This document shows positions 29,613-37,933 of a stretch of DNA of 63,424 nucleotides, piece by piece. The position numbers and the translations under genes were made by a program. This DNA is from Bacteroidales bacterium (GTDB lineage Bacteria > Bacteroidota > Bacteroidia > Bacteroidales > F082): NCBI GenBank assembly GCA_017965765.1, contig JAGCPJ010000078.1, positions 1-63,424 of the forward strand, read 5' to 3'. The number at the start of each line of letters is the position of its first letter. The stretch's first letter is position 1. Under the pieces are notes generated by a model. It was not told the origin of the DNA. It worked only from the letters and a program-made list of their open reading frames with translations, and ran no database searches.

Positions 29613-29640
29613 TAGAAGTTAGAAGACAGGAGTCAGAAGG
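29613..29640. repeat. Tandem heptamer array, 4 units (TAGAAGT family)
   Basis: Units TAGAAGT, TAGAAGA, CAGGAGT, CAGAAGG are head to tail. They fill the gap between acetyltransferase and aminotransferase and encode the final residues and stop of the acetyltransferase. Confidence 0.8.
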
Positions 29641-30176
29641 CCTTCGGACTCTTCATAACATCGGCCACAATCACAATGTAACGTGGCATTTAATCGTTTG
29701 CCGCATTCGCACACCCATCCGATACGGCGGGCGGGAACGCCGGCCATCAGAGCATAGTCGGGAACATCCTTGGTGACCACAGCTCCTGCAGCAATCAAGG
29801 CACAACGTCCAACAGTATGGCCGCAGACCACCGTGCAATTGGCGCCAAGAGAAGCACCTTCGCGAATTAGGGTCTTGGCATAGACTCCGTGAACAGGGAA
29901 ATGGGCTCGTGGCGTGACTACATTGGTAAACACGCAACTGGGTCCGCAAAACACATTGTCCTCGATCTCCACGCCTTCGTAGATGGAAACATTGTTCTGG
30001 ATCCTAACCCCATTCCCGATCTTAACGTTGTTTCCGACATTGACATTCTGTCCCAATGAACAACGTTCTCCAATCGCCGCACCGGACTGGACATGGCAGA
30101 AATGCCATATCTTGGTGCCTTTGCCAATGGTCACGTTGTCATCAATATAACTGCTCTCGTGAACGAAATAATCCAT
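29619..30176 (-). CDS. Left-handed beta-helix sugar N-acetyltransferase, WbpD/WlbB-like
   Basis: 185 residues from the ATG at 30176 ([14 protein letters not shown]); an upstream extension reads into non-conserved sequence. Hexapeptide repeats run from about residue 10 to 145 ([27 protein letters not shown]). [17 protein letters not shown] and the [17 protein letters not shown] stretch match enzymes acetylating the 3-amino group of UDP-GlcNAc3NA. After GVPARRIGW a Cys-rich tail (C-x-C-x9-C-x-C-x2-C) may bind zinc. It is 18 bases upstream of the partner aminotransferase. Confidence 0.88.
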   Translation of the reverse strand: MDYFVHESSYIDDNVTIGKGTKIWHFCHVQSGAAIGERCSLGQNVNVGNNVKIGNGVRIQNNVSIYEGVEIEDNVFCGPSCVFTNVVTPRAHFPVHGVYAKTLIREGASLGANCTVVCGHTVGRCALIAAGAVVTKDVPDYALMAGVPARRIGWVCECGKRLNATLHCDCGRCYEESEGLLTPVF

Positions 30177-30198
30177 GTAAGATTTAGATTTAAAGATT

Positions 30199-30915
30199 TT
30201 AAAAACTGGCCAGGATATCCGCAATGTGAATCACCTGAATAGGCTGCCCGTTGGCCTCAATGAAACCTTTCTGGTGCATCAGGCAAGAGATGTCGTTGGT
30301 GACGATATACTCTGCCCCGGTATTCATGGCGTTGCGCACCTTATGGCTGGCCATACCCGTCGAAACCGTTTCATTGTTCATCGCAAAGGTGAACTCGCCT
30401 CCACAACACACATCCCGTTGTTTCATCTCCACCAGTTCCAAGCCATTGACTTTCGCCAACAGCTGCCGGGCTTCCCTGCCCAATCCCAATTCACGCAACC
30501 CACTGCAACTGTCGTGATAGGTCACTTTGTGGGGGAACTCCGCACCAAAATCATCATAGCCCAAGACATTCACCAAAAAATCGGTCAATTCATACACATT
30601 CTTCTCCAAACGCTTGAAATTCAAATGATTTGCAGTATTGAAGAACAATTCAGGATAACGTCTTTTGATATAGGCGACACAAGAAGTCGTTGGCGCAACC
30701 ACGGGTCGGTCATCACAGAAATCGGCAAGGAACTTGTCCCCCAATGATTTGGCTTCCTCAATAAAACCAGCATTGTAGGCAAAACGGCCACAACAGGTCT
30801 GGTCGGGATTATAATGGACTTCAACACCTGCTTTCTCCAACACCTTCACGGTATTGAGCGCCGTCTGAGGATAGAACTGGTCGATAAAACAGGGTATGAA
30901 TAGATCGATGATCAT
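30199..30915 (-). CDS. lutA: (Fe-S)-binding protein, LutA/YkgE family (CCG domain)
   Basis: 238 residues from the ATG at 30915, the exact usual size of LutA. Two CCG-domain motifs are present: [11 protein letters not shown] near residue 45 and [12 protein letters not shown] near residue 170, with SCSGLRELG between them. In Bacillus LutABC, this subunit is part of L-lactate oxidation and binds iron-sulfur or heterodisulfide-type centres. No lutB or lutC is next to it, so the partners are elsewhere or absent. The ATG at 30915 leaves 28 bases to the -7 element. It is followed by the acetyltransferase after 22 bases. Confidence 0.85.
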   Translation of the reverse strand: MIIDLFIPCFIDQFYPQTALNTVKVLEKAGVEVHYNPDQTCCGRFAYNAGFIEEAKSLGDKFLADFCDDRPVVAPTTSCVAYIKRRYPELFFNTANHLNFKRLEKNVYELTDFLVNVLGYDDFGAEFPHKVTYHDSCSGLRELGLGREARQLLAKVNGLELVEMKQRDVCCGGEFTFAMNNETVSTGMASHKVRNAMNTGAEYIVTNDISCLMHQKGFIEANGQPIQVIHIADILASF

Positions 30916-30943
30916 ACGGATAGTATTTTCAAAAAAACATCGG

Positions 30944-30951
30944 CAAAGATA
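30944..30951 (-). promoter_or_regulatory. -7 promoter element of the lutA-like gene
   Basis: The minus strand reads TATCTTTG, 28 bases before the lutA ATG. It would start transcription of lutA and possibly of the acetyltransferase, aminotransferase and sugar transferase behind it. Confidence 0.6.
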
Positions 30952-30953
30952 AT

Positions 30954-30984
30954 AAAAAAATCCTGTGCTAGACATCACCAGCAC
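30954..30984 (-). terminator. Weak candidate terminator after aroA
   Basis: On the minus strand a five-base stem (GTGCT/AGCAC) is followed after four bases by seven T. The stem is short, so this is tentative. It would end the tsaE-aroB-aroA unit just before the lutA promoter. Confidence 0.35.
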
Positions 30985-31022
30985 CATTGTTAATAATTTT
31001 TTTTAAATAAAGATGGATTGGG

Positions 31023-32249
31023 CTATTTTTCAAGCATTTGCAAATCATCCCAAAATGTCGGGTAGGATTTGGCCACGACCTCTGGCTGGTCAAAGGCAAT
31101 ATTGTCGGATTTCATCAGCAATCCAGCCAACGCCATGGCAATACGATGGTCATTATAAGTATTAAACACAATTTTGTTGATACCTATATTAATACTATAT
31201 GAACTATATATATTAATATAATTAGTATTAATTATATAGGTAAATTTGAATAGTTTTTCCAATTCAGTGATAATAGATACCACTCTATTGGATTCTTTGA
31301 TTGCCAGGTTTTCGGTCCCTTGGAAATGGGCAGGGACCCCGAGCGCGACACAGGTCACCATCACGGCGGGGAAAAGGTCGGGATGGTCGGTAAAGTCAAA
31401 GGACAGAGGCTCCCTGACAGCGCCGGTCCCGGCTGGGGTGCGACGCAAACGCACACCCTCAGGTCCAAACGAGGTCTCTACGCCAAAGGCCTGATACCAC
31501 GATGACAGGATGGCATCTCCTTGGAGACTGTCTTTTCCGAGTCCTTTTAGCAGGATGTCACACGAATCGCTCAACGCCGCCAACTCGTACCAATAGGAGG
31601 CTGCGGTCCAGTCAGGCGACACCGAGAAAGCAGTCGGCCGATACGGTTGAGGGGCGACGGTCATCGTATCTCCATCCCGATGCGCCTCTGCACCGAAATG
31701 CTGCATCAGCGCCAAGGTCATGTCGATATAGGGCATGGAGGCCGACTTGTCCCGCAAGCGAAGGACCAATCCTTTTTCCCACATCGGTGCGGCCAGTAGC
31801 AACGAGGACACGAACTGGCTGCTTTGGGCGGCATCCACTTCCACCGTCCCTCCGGAGAGATCAACACCTCGGATACGCATCGGGAGGCAGCCCTCTTCCC
31901 CTTCATAGTGGAGTTCAGCACCCAGTTGTGCCAAGGCGTCCACCAAGGGTTTCATGGGTCGCTGGCACAGCCGCTGCGAACCCGTGAGCAGCCATGATCC
32001 TGGATGGCAGGCGAGCCAAGTCATCATGAAACGGGCAACGGTACCGGCATCCTCGCAATCCACCACACCACGGACTCCTTGACCATGAGTCACCTCGGCA
32101 AGACGCTGACGCAACAAGGTGGTGTCATGGGCTTGGGAAAGGTTTGCGACAGTTGAAGCAAAACCACCGTATGCAGCAATCATGAGCGCCCTGTTGCTCT
32201 CGCTTTTGCTGCCGGGAAGGTTGACCTCTCCTTTCAGGTGCCTGTTCAT
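31023..32249 (-). CDS. aroA: 3-phosphoshikimate 1-carboxyvinyltransferase (EPSP synthase)
   Basis: 408 residues. Catalyses the sixth step of the shikimate pathway. Marks are LPGSKSESNRALMIAA at the start (phosphate-binding Lys and Arg), DCEDAGTVARFM, LTGSQRLCQRPMKPLVDAL, and NTYNDHRIAMALAG near the end. Residues about 330-367 are coded by very AT-rich DNA (about 31150-31265) full of TATTAAT-like runs, giving Ile/Asn/Tyr-rich protein in a segment that is normally variable. The frame and the following NDHR motif are kept, so the enzyme is probably active. Coupled with aroB (1-base gap). Confidence 0.95.
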   Translation of the reverse strand: MNRHLKGEVNLPGSKSESNRALMIAAYGGFASTVANLSQAHDTTLLRQRLAEVTHGQGVRGVVDCEDAGTVARFMMTWLACHPGSWLLTGSQRLCQRPMKPLVDALAQLGAELHYEGEEGCLPMRIRGVDLSGGTVEVDAAQSSQFVSSLLLAAPMWEKGLVLRLRDKSASMPYIDMTLALMQHFGAEAHRDGDTMTVAPQPYRPTAFSVSPDWTAASYWYELAALSDSCDILLKGLGKDSLQGDAILSSWYQAFGVETSFGPEGVRLRRTPAGTGAVREPLSFDFTDHPDLFPAVMVTCVALGVPAHFQGTENLAIKESNRVVSIITELEKLFKFTYIINTNYINIYSSYSINIGINKIVFNTYNDHRIAMALAGLLMKSDNIAFDQPEVVAKSYPTFWDDLQMLEK

Positions 32250-32250
32250 A

Positions 32251-33255
32251 CTATTGGTTCAAAAACGCAAAGAGGGCTTCCAGGGATTGCCGCACCAGTG
32301 ACTCAGGGACTTCCTGGTCCCAGACGGGATCTGCGATATCTTCAAGCAGTACAAAAAGCGTCTGTCCTGCCAGGTTTTTCTTGTCGTGGGCCAGATAAGC
32401 CAGGACACCGTCCACATCCTCGGCGTCGAACTCCGTGGTGGCCAGCGAAAGCAGCATACGCAGGGTGGGTCCATAATCGTCCAAGACGGTTTCGTCCAAT
32501 CCGCACTGTTTCACGGAAAGCCAGAGGGCACACCACATTCCCATAGCCACGGATTCGCCATGGGTCAGTGGATCGGCAGCGTTCATTGTATAGCTCTCCA
32601 AAGCATGGCCGAGGGTATGGCCGAAATTCAACACTTTGCGTGGGCCTTCTTCCTTGAAATCCCGTTCCACCAGATCTTTCTTGATTTCTCCGGCACGAAG
32701 CAGGTACTGTTCGTAATTGCATTCGTTGACTTGGAGCATGTCCGAGTCATCGATGAACCCGTATTTCACCATCTCCGCCAGTCCGGAATAGAGATCCCTT
32801 TCGGGCAATGTGCTGAGATACACGGGGCTGATCATCACCTCTACCGGTTCCGCGAAGACGCCGATCTGGTTCTTGCAGCCTTCAAAGTCCACGCCTGTCT
32901 TTCCTCCGATGGCGGCGTCCACCATGGCCAGCAAGGTCGTGGGGACGTTGACAAAGCGGATGCCACGCTGATAGCACGAGGCCACGAATCCGCCCAAGTC
33001 GGTGATCATGCCGCCACCCAGGTTCACCAGCACCGCATGGCGGTCGGCACCATGTTTCAAAAGCGCGTCCCACACCAGCCGAGCCGTGTCGAGGGTCTTA
33101 TTTCGTTCGCCAGCCTTGACCACAATTTCCACAGCCCTTTCGCAATCCAGCCAGTGCTTCAGTTCCGGAAGCCAATACATGGCCACGTTCTCATCCGTAA
33201 GCACAAACACCTGCGAAGCGTCTGCCAAGATCCGTTTCAGTTCTTCAAGCCTCAT
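32251..33255 (-). CDS. aroB: 3-dehydroquinate synthase
   Basis: 334 residues. NAD-dependent cyclisation of DAHP to 3-dehydroquinate. Marks: NLGGGMITDLGGFVAS, the FVNVPTTLLAMVDAAIGGKTGVD stretch, KNQIGVFAEP, NFGHTLGHALE (zinc His) and HGESVAMGM. The ORF overlaps the tsaE end by 11 bases. Together with aroA this gives two shikimate steps in one unit. Confidence 0.95.
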   Translation of the reverse strand: MRLEELKRILADASQVFVLTDENVAMYWLPELKHWLDCERAVEIVVKAGERNKTLDTARLVWDALLKHGADRHAVLVNLGGGMITDLGGFVASCYQRGIRFVNVPTTLLAMVDAAIGGKTGVDFEGCKNQIGVFAEPVEVMISPVYLSTLPERDLYSGLAEMVKYGFIDDSDMLQVNECNYEQYLLRAGEIKKDLVERDFKEEGPRKVLNFGHTLGHALESYTMNAADPLTHGESVAMGMWCALWLSVKQCGLDETVLDDYGPTLRMLLSLATTEFDAEDVDGVLAYLAHDKKNLAGQTLFVLLEDIADPVWDQEVPESLVRQSLEALFAFLNQ

Positions 33256-33682
33256 CTTGTGTAACAGTGATTATTCGTTTGTCGTCGGTGTCGCCCAAAC
33301 GGAGGTCCACCCGAACGAAACGTTCAGGCAACAAGGGCTCGATCAACTCCGGCCATTCGATCAGGCAAAGGTTCCCACTATAGAAATAGTTCTCGTAGCC
33401 AATATCGTAGGCCTCTTCCAGCTTTTTGATCCGATAAAAGTCGAAGTGATACACCGACTCCTCTGTTTCGGTAACATATTCGTTGACGATGGCAAAGGTG
33501 GGACTGTTCACTTCATCGGTAACCCCCATGCGGTGACAGAGATCCTTGATCAAGGTCGTCTTCCCTGCGCCCATAGGACCATAAAAGGCGACCACGTCGG
33601 CCCAATCCCTCAGCGACAAAAGGTAATCCGAGACCTCACCAAGGCCTTCCACACCATCAACATGAAATTCTTTCGCCTTCAT
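33245..33682 (-). CDS. tsaE: tRNA threonylcarbamoyladenosine biosynthesis ATPase
   Basis: 145 residues. P-loop ATPase with FYGPMGAGKTTLIKDLC (about residues 33-49), SPTFAIVNEY and the VYHFDFYRI motif typical of TsaE. It partners TsaB/TsaD in making t6A37 on tRNAs that read ANN codons. It is the first gene of the tsaE-aroB-aroA unit and has a -7 element 19 bases before its ATG. Confidence 0.93.
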   Translation of the reverse strand: MKAKEFHVDGVEGLGEVSDYLLSLRDWADVVAFYGPMGAGKTTLIKDLCHRMGVTDEVNSPTFAIVNEYVTETEESVYHFDFYRIKKLEEAYDIGYENYFYSGNLCLIEWPELIEPLLPERFVRVDLRLGDTDDKRIITVTQDEA

Positions 33683-33701
33683 TGCTTTATGATTACGGCG
33701 G

Positions 33702-33709
33702 CAAAGATA
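33702..33709 (-). promoter_or_regulatory. -7 promoter element of tsaE-aroB-aroA
   Basis: TATCTTTG on the minus strand, 19 bases before the tsaE ATG and 6 bases past the porX stop. It suggests the shikimate unit is transcribed separately from porX. Confidence 0.6.
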
Positions 33710-33715
33710 AGGATT

Positions 33716-35272
33716 TTATCGTTTTGATTTCAGATAGATCACGGGAACGAGCATTTCGCTCATGGAGATGCCGCCATGTTGGAAGGTGTTGCGGTAGTAG
33801 TTCACATAGTAGTTGTAGTTGTTGGGATAGGCGAAGAAGTCACCAGCCCCGGCAAACACGTAAGAGGTGCTGAGGTTGACCCTGGGTAGGAAGATCTTTT
33901 CAGGTTCCTTGATCTCGAAGACCTCCTTGGCGTTGTACTTCAGGTTCTTCCCGTATTTATAGCGGAGGTTGGTGTTCACCTCACGATCGCCAAGGATCCT
34001 CACCGGATGTTGCACGTATGTGGAGCCATGGTCCGTGGTGACGATCATGTCGCAATGCTTCTCGGCAATGAACCGCATCATATCGAGCAGACTTGAGTGC
34101 TCAAACCAGGAATACATCAGTGAGCGATAGGCCTCTTCGTCATCGGCCAGCTCTCGGATGATCTCCATCTCCGTACGGGCGTGCGAAAGCATGTCAACGA
34201 AATTATAGACGATGACATTGATTTTGTTCTTCATGAGGTTGGACATCTGCTCGTAGAGCTTCTTTCCTGCCTGGAGGTTCAGCACCTTATTATAGGAATA
34301 CTTGATGTTCTTTCCAAAACGTTTCAGCTGTTCGCCAAACAATTCGGCTTCATACTGGTTCTTGGTCTGCTCCTCTTCCTCATCGACCCACCATTTGGGA
34401 TAACGCCGACGAATCTCAAGAGGCATCAGTCCGGCAAACAAGGCATTACGGGCATATTGCGTCGTGGTGGGAAGGATGCTATAGTACACATCGTCGGAAT
34501 CCACCCTGAAATAGGACTCAAGGATGGGTTGTATGGCTTTCCACTGGTCATAGCGCAGGTTGTCGATCACGATGAAGAACAGGGGCTTGTCGTCCTCCGT
34601 GATTCTCGGGATCACCTTGTCGCGGACGAGGGTATGCGACATCACTGGCTTCTCGGACTTACCTTGGATCCAATCCACATAATTGCGTTCCACGAAACGG
34701 GTGAAAGCGGTGTCGGCTTCCTGTTTCTGGTCGATGAGGATCTGCTTGATGCCTTCATCGGTGGACTTTTGGAGTTCCAGGTCCCAACGCACGAGTTTCT
34801 TATACAGTTCGATCCACTCGTTGCTGCCAAGGTTGTTGTTGATGTCCATGGCGATCTGGCGGAATTCCTGCTGATAGCCCATGGAGCTCTTCTCCTCGCG
34901 GAGTTTCCTGTTTTCCAGGTTGCGTTTCAGTGAAAGCAGGATCTGATTCGGGTTCACCGGCTTGATGAGGTAGTCGGCGATATCCGAGCCAATGGCATCC
35001 TCCATGATGCGCTCTTCCTCACTCTTGGTGATCATCACCACCGGGATATTCGGATATTCACGTTTGATGACTTCGAGGGCCTCGATGCCGCTCACGCCAG
35101 GCATTTGCTCATCAAGGAATACAATATCGAAATGTCTGCTTCGGACCAAGTCGATGGCATCCGAACCACTATTGGCCGTAACCACTTCGTAGCCTTTTTG
35201 TTCCAGGAAAATAATATGGGGCTTCAACAGGTCAATCTCGTCATCTGCCCAAAGGATGGTGGTTTTATCCAT
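33716..35272 (-). CDS. porX: PorX, T9SS response regulator with PglZ phosphodiesterase domain
   Basis: 518 residues. An N-terminal receiver domain (about 1-120) has the acidic pair DDE at 10-12, phospho-acceptor Asp54 in VFLDEQMPG and conserved Lys in LIKPVNP. A helical linker follows, then a C-terminal PglZ/alkaline-phosphatase-like domain (about 200-518) with NLRYDQWKAI, YNFVDMLSHAR and TTDHGSTYVQHPVR metal-binding stretches. In Porphyromonas and Flavobacterium PorX works with PorY and SigP to control T9SS genes, and its PglZ domain hydrolyses (oligo)nucleotides. It is transcribed away from the HD gene. Confidence 0.95.
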   Translation of the reverse strand: MDKTTILWADDEIDLLKPHIIFLEQKGYEVVTANSGSDAIDLVRSRHFDIVFLDEQMPGVSGIEALEVIKREYPNIPVVMITKSEEERIMEDAIGSDIADYLIKPVNPNQILLSLKRNLENRKLREEKSSMGYQQEFRQIAMDINNNLGSNEWIELYKKLVRWDLELQKSTDEGIKQILIDQKQEADTAFTRFVERNYVDWIQGKSEKPVMSHTLVRDKVIPRITEDDKPLFFIVIDNLRYDQWKAIQPILESYFRVDSDDVYYSILPTTTQYARNALFAGLMPLEIRRRYPKWWVDEEEEQTKNQYEAELFGEQLKRFGKNIKYSYNKVLNLQAGKKLYEQMSNLMKNKINVIVYNFVDMLSHARTEMEIIRELADDEEAYRSLMYSWFEHSSLLDMMRFIAEKHCDMIVTTDHGSTYVQHPVRILGDREVNTNLRYKYGKNLKYNAKEVFEIKEPEKIFLPRVNLSTSYVFAGAGDFFAYPNNYNYYVNYYRNTFQHGGISMSEMLVPVIYLKSKR

Positions 35273-35279
35273 AATTAGA

Positions 35280-35311
35280 ATTCAAAGATTTAAAGAATTA
35301 AAGATTCAAAG
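35280..35311. repeat. Tandem octamer array, 4 units (ATTCAAAG family)
   Basis: Units ATTCAAAG, ATTTAAAG, AATTAAAG, ATTCAAAG are head to tail between the divergent porX and HD genes, 7 bases before the porX ATG. Confidence 0.8.
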
Positions 35312-35336
35312 ATTCGATTTATAAACGCAATATTAC

Positions 35337-35344
35337 TAATTTTG
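35337..35344 (+). promoter_or_regulatory. -7 promoter element of the HD-domain gene
   Basis: TAATTTTG, 41 bases before the GTG start of the HD gene. I found no equivalent element for porX on the other strand of this gap. Confidence 0.55.
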
Positions 35345-35385
35345 TTGCGAAATACCTTCAATTTTCAACTATCAATCTTATTAAG

Positions 35386-36618
35386 GTGGAAACCAACAAG
35401 AAGAAAATCGTCAACGACCCCATCTACGGATTTGTCAACATCCCTGACGAACTGCATTTTGACATCATTGAGCATCCATATTTCCAACGCCTGAGGAGGA
35501 TCAAGCAGGTCAGCATGACCAACATGGTCTATCCCAGCGCCAACCACACCCGATTTGCGCACAGTTTGGGCGCCATGCATCTGATGCGGCGTGCCATCCA
35601 GTTGCTCCGGGGCAAGGGTTACGACATCAGCGAGCAGGAGTTGGAAGCGGTATCGTTGGCCATCTTGCTGCATGACAGCGGACACGGTCCATTCTCGCAC
35701 ACTTTGGAGAGCAGCATCGTGAAAGGCATCTCGCACGAAGACCTCTCCTTAATGATCATGAGGCGATTCAACGAGCTCCATGACGGGAAACTTGACTTAG
35801 CCATCAAGATTTTCATGGGTGAATACGAGAAGGGGTTCCTCAGCAAGTTGATCTCGAGCCAGTTGGACGTGGACCGCATCGATTACCTGAATCGCGACAG
35901 TTTCTTTACCGGGGTGGCCGAGGGCAACGTGAATGCCGAGCGGCTCCTCGACATGATGGAAGTGGTAGGCAACGAGCTGGCCATCGAGGCCAAGGGAATC
36001 TATTCTGTGGAGAGTTTCCTCGTGTCGCGTCGCATCATGTACTGGCAAGTCTATATGCACAAAACCGTGTTAAGTGCCGAGTATATGCTGCGCGAGATCC
36101 TGAAACGGGCTCGTCTTATCAGCCGTCACCGCGACCTCCCCGCCACTCCTGCCCTGTCGTTCTTCCTGAAGCACCAGGACGACTTCGGTCCCAACGACGA
36201 CATGAACCATGTGTTGGGGATGTTCTGCCAGTTGGACGACTACGACGTGATGACTGCCGTGAAGCTCTGGTACAACGACGAGGACTTCGTGCTTCGGGAG
36301 TTATGTCGCAGGCTTCTTGACCGGAACCTGTTCCGCATCGAGATTTCGAAAGAACCCTTCGCCCCCGATTACATCGACGGCATCCTCCATGCCATCGCGG
36401 CGCAGTTCAAGCTGTCGCTGTACGACGCGAGTTTCCTGTTGCTCCAAGGGGTGTCGTCCAACCACGCCTACCAGCTGAACAAACCCGCCATCAACATCTT
36501 GTACCGTGACGGCAGCATCAAGGACATCAGCGAAGCCTCCGACCAACTGAACATCTCCGTTTTGTCGCATCCGGTGGTGAAATACTTCATCTGCTACCCC
36601 AAGGAATTGGAGCGCTAA
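35386..36618 (+). CDS. HD-domain phosphohydrolase (dNTPase/SAMHD1-like)
   Basis: 410 residues. The metal-binding His/Asp set is intact: HTRFAHSLGAMHLM (about residues 53-66), LLHDSGHGPFSH (about 93-104) and SQLDVDRIDYLNRD (about 158-171). This arrangement matches YpgQ/SAMHD1-like dNTP triphosphohydrolases. The start must be GTG at 35386 or lie inside the conserved domain; no upstream ATG is in frame. The substrate is unproven. Downstream I see AT-rich sequence but no hairpin. Confidence 0.88.
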   Translation: METNKKKIVNDPIYGFVNIPDELHFDIIEHPYFQRLRRIKQVSMTNMVYPSANHTRFAHSLGAMHLMRRAIQLLRGKGYDISEQELEAVSLAILLHDSGHGPFSHTLESSIVKGISHEDLSLMIMRRFNELHDGKLDLAIKIFMGEYEKGFLSKLISSQLDVDRIDYLNRDSFFTGVAEGNVNAERLLDMMEVVGNELAIEAKGIYSVESFLVSRRIMYWQVYMHKTVLSAEYMLREILKRARLISRHRDLPATPALSFFLKHQDDFGPNDDMNHVLGMFCQLDDYDVMTAVKLWYNDEDFVLRELCRRLLDRNLFRIEISKEPFAPDYIDGILHAIAAQFKLSLYDASFLLLQGVSSNHAYQLNKPAINILYRDGSIKDISEASDQLNISVLSHPVVKYFICYPKELER

Positions 36619-36664
36619 AAAAATATTTTTCGTTTCAATGTAACATCTCTAAAAAGCTGCTACT

Positions 36665-36704
36665 AAAAAAATGACTGGATGGGGCATCACTGCAGCATCC
36701 AGTC
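36665..36704 (-). terminator. Rho-independent terminator of the HTH gene
   Basis: A perfect nine-base stem GACTGGATG/CATCCAGTC (36673-36681 with 36696-36704) is followed on the minus strand by seven T. It lies 41 bases past the HTH stop. Confidence 0.75.
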
Positions 36705-36745
36705 GGTCGAGATACAAATGAACCATTAGTTATACAACTAAATAG

Positions 36746-36991
36746 TTAGAAGTGTTTCATTAAGGTTGTGTAACGTTGAAGCATTTTGGAGATATCCGCG
36801 AAGAAATCATGGTTGAGCACCACGCTGACCATCATCAACGTGCTGATGTCCAAACTCTTTCTGGAAAGCATTTTATAGACGCCACTGCGTTCTTTATGTA
36901 GCTGACGCGCGAGCCATGTCACAGAGTAGCCTTGCTTGCGCAATTCCAGCTTCACAAGGCTGCCGACGTGTATCATTGTTGGATCTATCAT
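36746..36991 (-). CDS. Small helix-turn-helix protein (XRE-like)
   Basis: 81 residues. The pattern VGSLVKLELRKQGYSVTWLARQLHKERSGVYKMLSRKSLDISTL fits a Cro/C1-type helix-turn-helix. The usual Bacteroidota version reads similarly (LARxLxxxRxxVYxxxxRxxxD) and is a stand-alone regulator of unknown target. It may start at 36991 or at the in-frame ATG at 36976. It is monocistronic, with its own -7 element (37015-37022) and terminator. Confidence 0.8.
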   Translation of the reverse strand: MIDPTMIHVGSLVKLELRKQGYSVTWLARQLHKERSGVYKMLSRKSLDISTLMMVSVVLNHDFFADISKMLQRYTTLMKHF

Positions 36992-37014
36992 TGTTCAATC
37001 TTAATAAATTGACA

Positions 37015-37022
37015 CAAAAATA
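37015..37022 (-). promoter_or_regulatory. -7 promoter element of the HTH gene
   Basis: TATTTTTG on the minus strand, 23 bases before the ATG at 36991. Confidence 0.6.
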
Positions 37023-37076
37023 GCAAATTTTACAATAATACAAATTAATTAATGAAAATAATTTTAATCTGATAGT

Positions 37077-37847
37077 TCAATCATTTATAACAAAGCTGAG
37101 ACCATCATACGCAAGCATCATATTATCAGGGAGTTCCGCATTCACGTCCACGGCTTTCCCCATGTGATGGCTGCAATGGGTAAACCATGCCTTTTTCACC
37201 TTGAGGTCGGTGGCAATCTGCACGGCCTGCTCCAAATTGATGTGCGAATAATGCTTGTGTCGGCCCAGGGCCTCGATGATCATGTACTCCACGCCCCGAA
37301 GACGGTCCAAAGCCTCATCGGAGATTTCGCTGAAATCCGTCACATAGGCGAACTTCCCGATACGGAAGGCATAGCAGGTGAGCGTGTAGTGCTTTAGCTT
37401 GATGGGCTCCACATAAAGATCGCCGAAAGTGAATGGCGTCTCGTCAATGATATGCACGTCATAGGTAGGAGCACCTGGATAGAGATGGTCCGAAAAGGCG
37501 TAGGAGAACTCCCTTTTGATCTCTGGCAAGGAGGTCTCCTCGACATACAAAGGCATCGGCTTGTTGTCCTGCATGAAGATGTACGGCCTCACATCATCCA
37601 AGCCCCCAATATGATCCTTGTGTTCATGGGTGATGAACACCGCATCCAAGTGGTCAATGCCCTCCCGCAACATCTGCTGCCGGAAATCCGGCCCAGCATC
37701 CACCGCCACCGTCACCTTGTCGGTCCTAATCAGAATCGAAGTGCGCGTCCGCTTGTCCCGAGGATCCGTCGATTGGCACACCGGACACTTGCAGCCGATA
37801 ACGGGAACGCCCTGAGAAGTGCCACTTCCTAAAACGGTGATCTGCAT
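37077..37847 (-). CDS. Metallo-beta-lactamase-fold hydrolase, PhnP-like
   Basis: 256 residues from the ATG at 37847 (MQITVLGSGTSQGVPVIGC). A start further upstream would overlap the -7 element. Marks: GCKCPVCQS Cys pair as in PhnP, metal motif FITHEHKDHIGGLDD (about residues 72-86), VTDFSEI and HCSHHMGKA. PhnP opens phosphoribosyl cyclic phosphates. The exact substrate here is unknown because no phn genes are nearby. It shares a divergent promoter region with the gene at 37934. Confidence 0.85.
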   Translation of the reverse strand: MQITVLGSGTSQGVPVIGCKCPVCQSTDPRDKRTRTSILIRTDKVTVAVDAGPDFRQQMLREGIDHLDAVFITHEHKDHIGGLDDVRPYIFMQDNKPMPLYVEETSLPEIKREFSYAFSDHLYPGAPTYDVHIIDETPFTFGDLYVEPIKLKHYTLTCYAFRIGKFAYVTDFSEISDEALDRLRGVEYMIIEALGRHKHYSHINLEQAVQIATDLKVKKAWFTHCSHHMGKAVDVNAELPDNMMLAYDGLSFVIND

Positions 37848-37862
37848 ATCTGAAATTTTGTG

Positions 37863-37870
37863 CAAAAATA
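37863..37870 (-). promoter_or_regulatory. -7 promoter element of the MBL-fold gene
   Basis: TATTTTTG on the minus strand, 15 bases before the ATG at 37847. It fixes the start choice for that gene. Confidence 0.65.
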
Positions 37871-37894
37871 CGACAATTAATGATAAGAATTCGC

Positions 37895-37902
37895 TATCTT
37901 TG
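37895..37902 (+). promoter_or_regulatory. -7 promoter element of the gene at 37934
   Basis: TATCTTTG on the plus strand, 31 bases before the ATG at 37934. With the element at 37863-37870 it makes a compact divergent promoter with 24 bases between the two -7 boxes. Confidence 0.65.
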
Positions 37903-37933
37903 CCGTTTTATTTATGGAACACCGAAACTGACT

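Noticed and set aside
29671-29949. Short alternative frame within the acetyltransferase
   Set aside because: It overlaps the hexapeptide-repeat coding region in another phase with no support.
36627-36640. Possible terminator of the HD gene from A/T runs
   Set aside because: No stem is present; only AT-rich sequence.
37880-37933. Upstream extension of the gene before dapA
   Set aside because: The extension would start before the -7 element at 37895-37902, so the transcript could not contain it.
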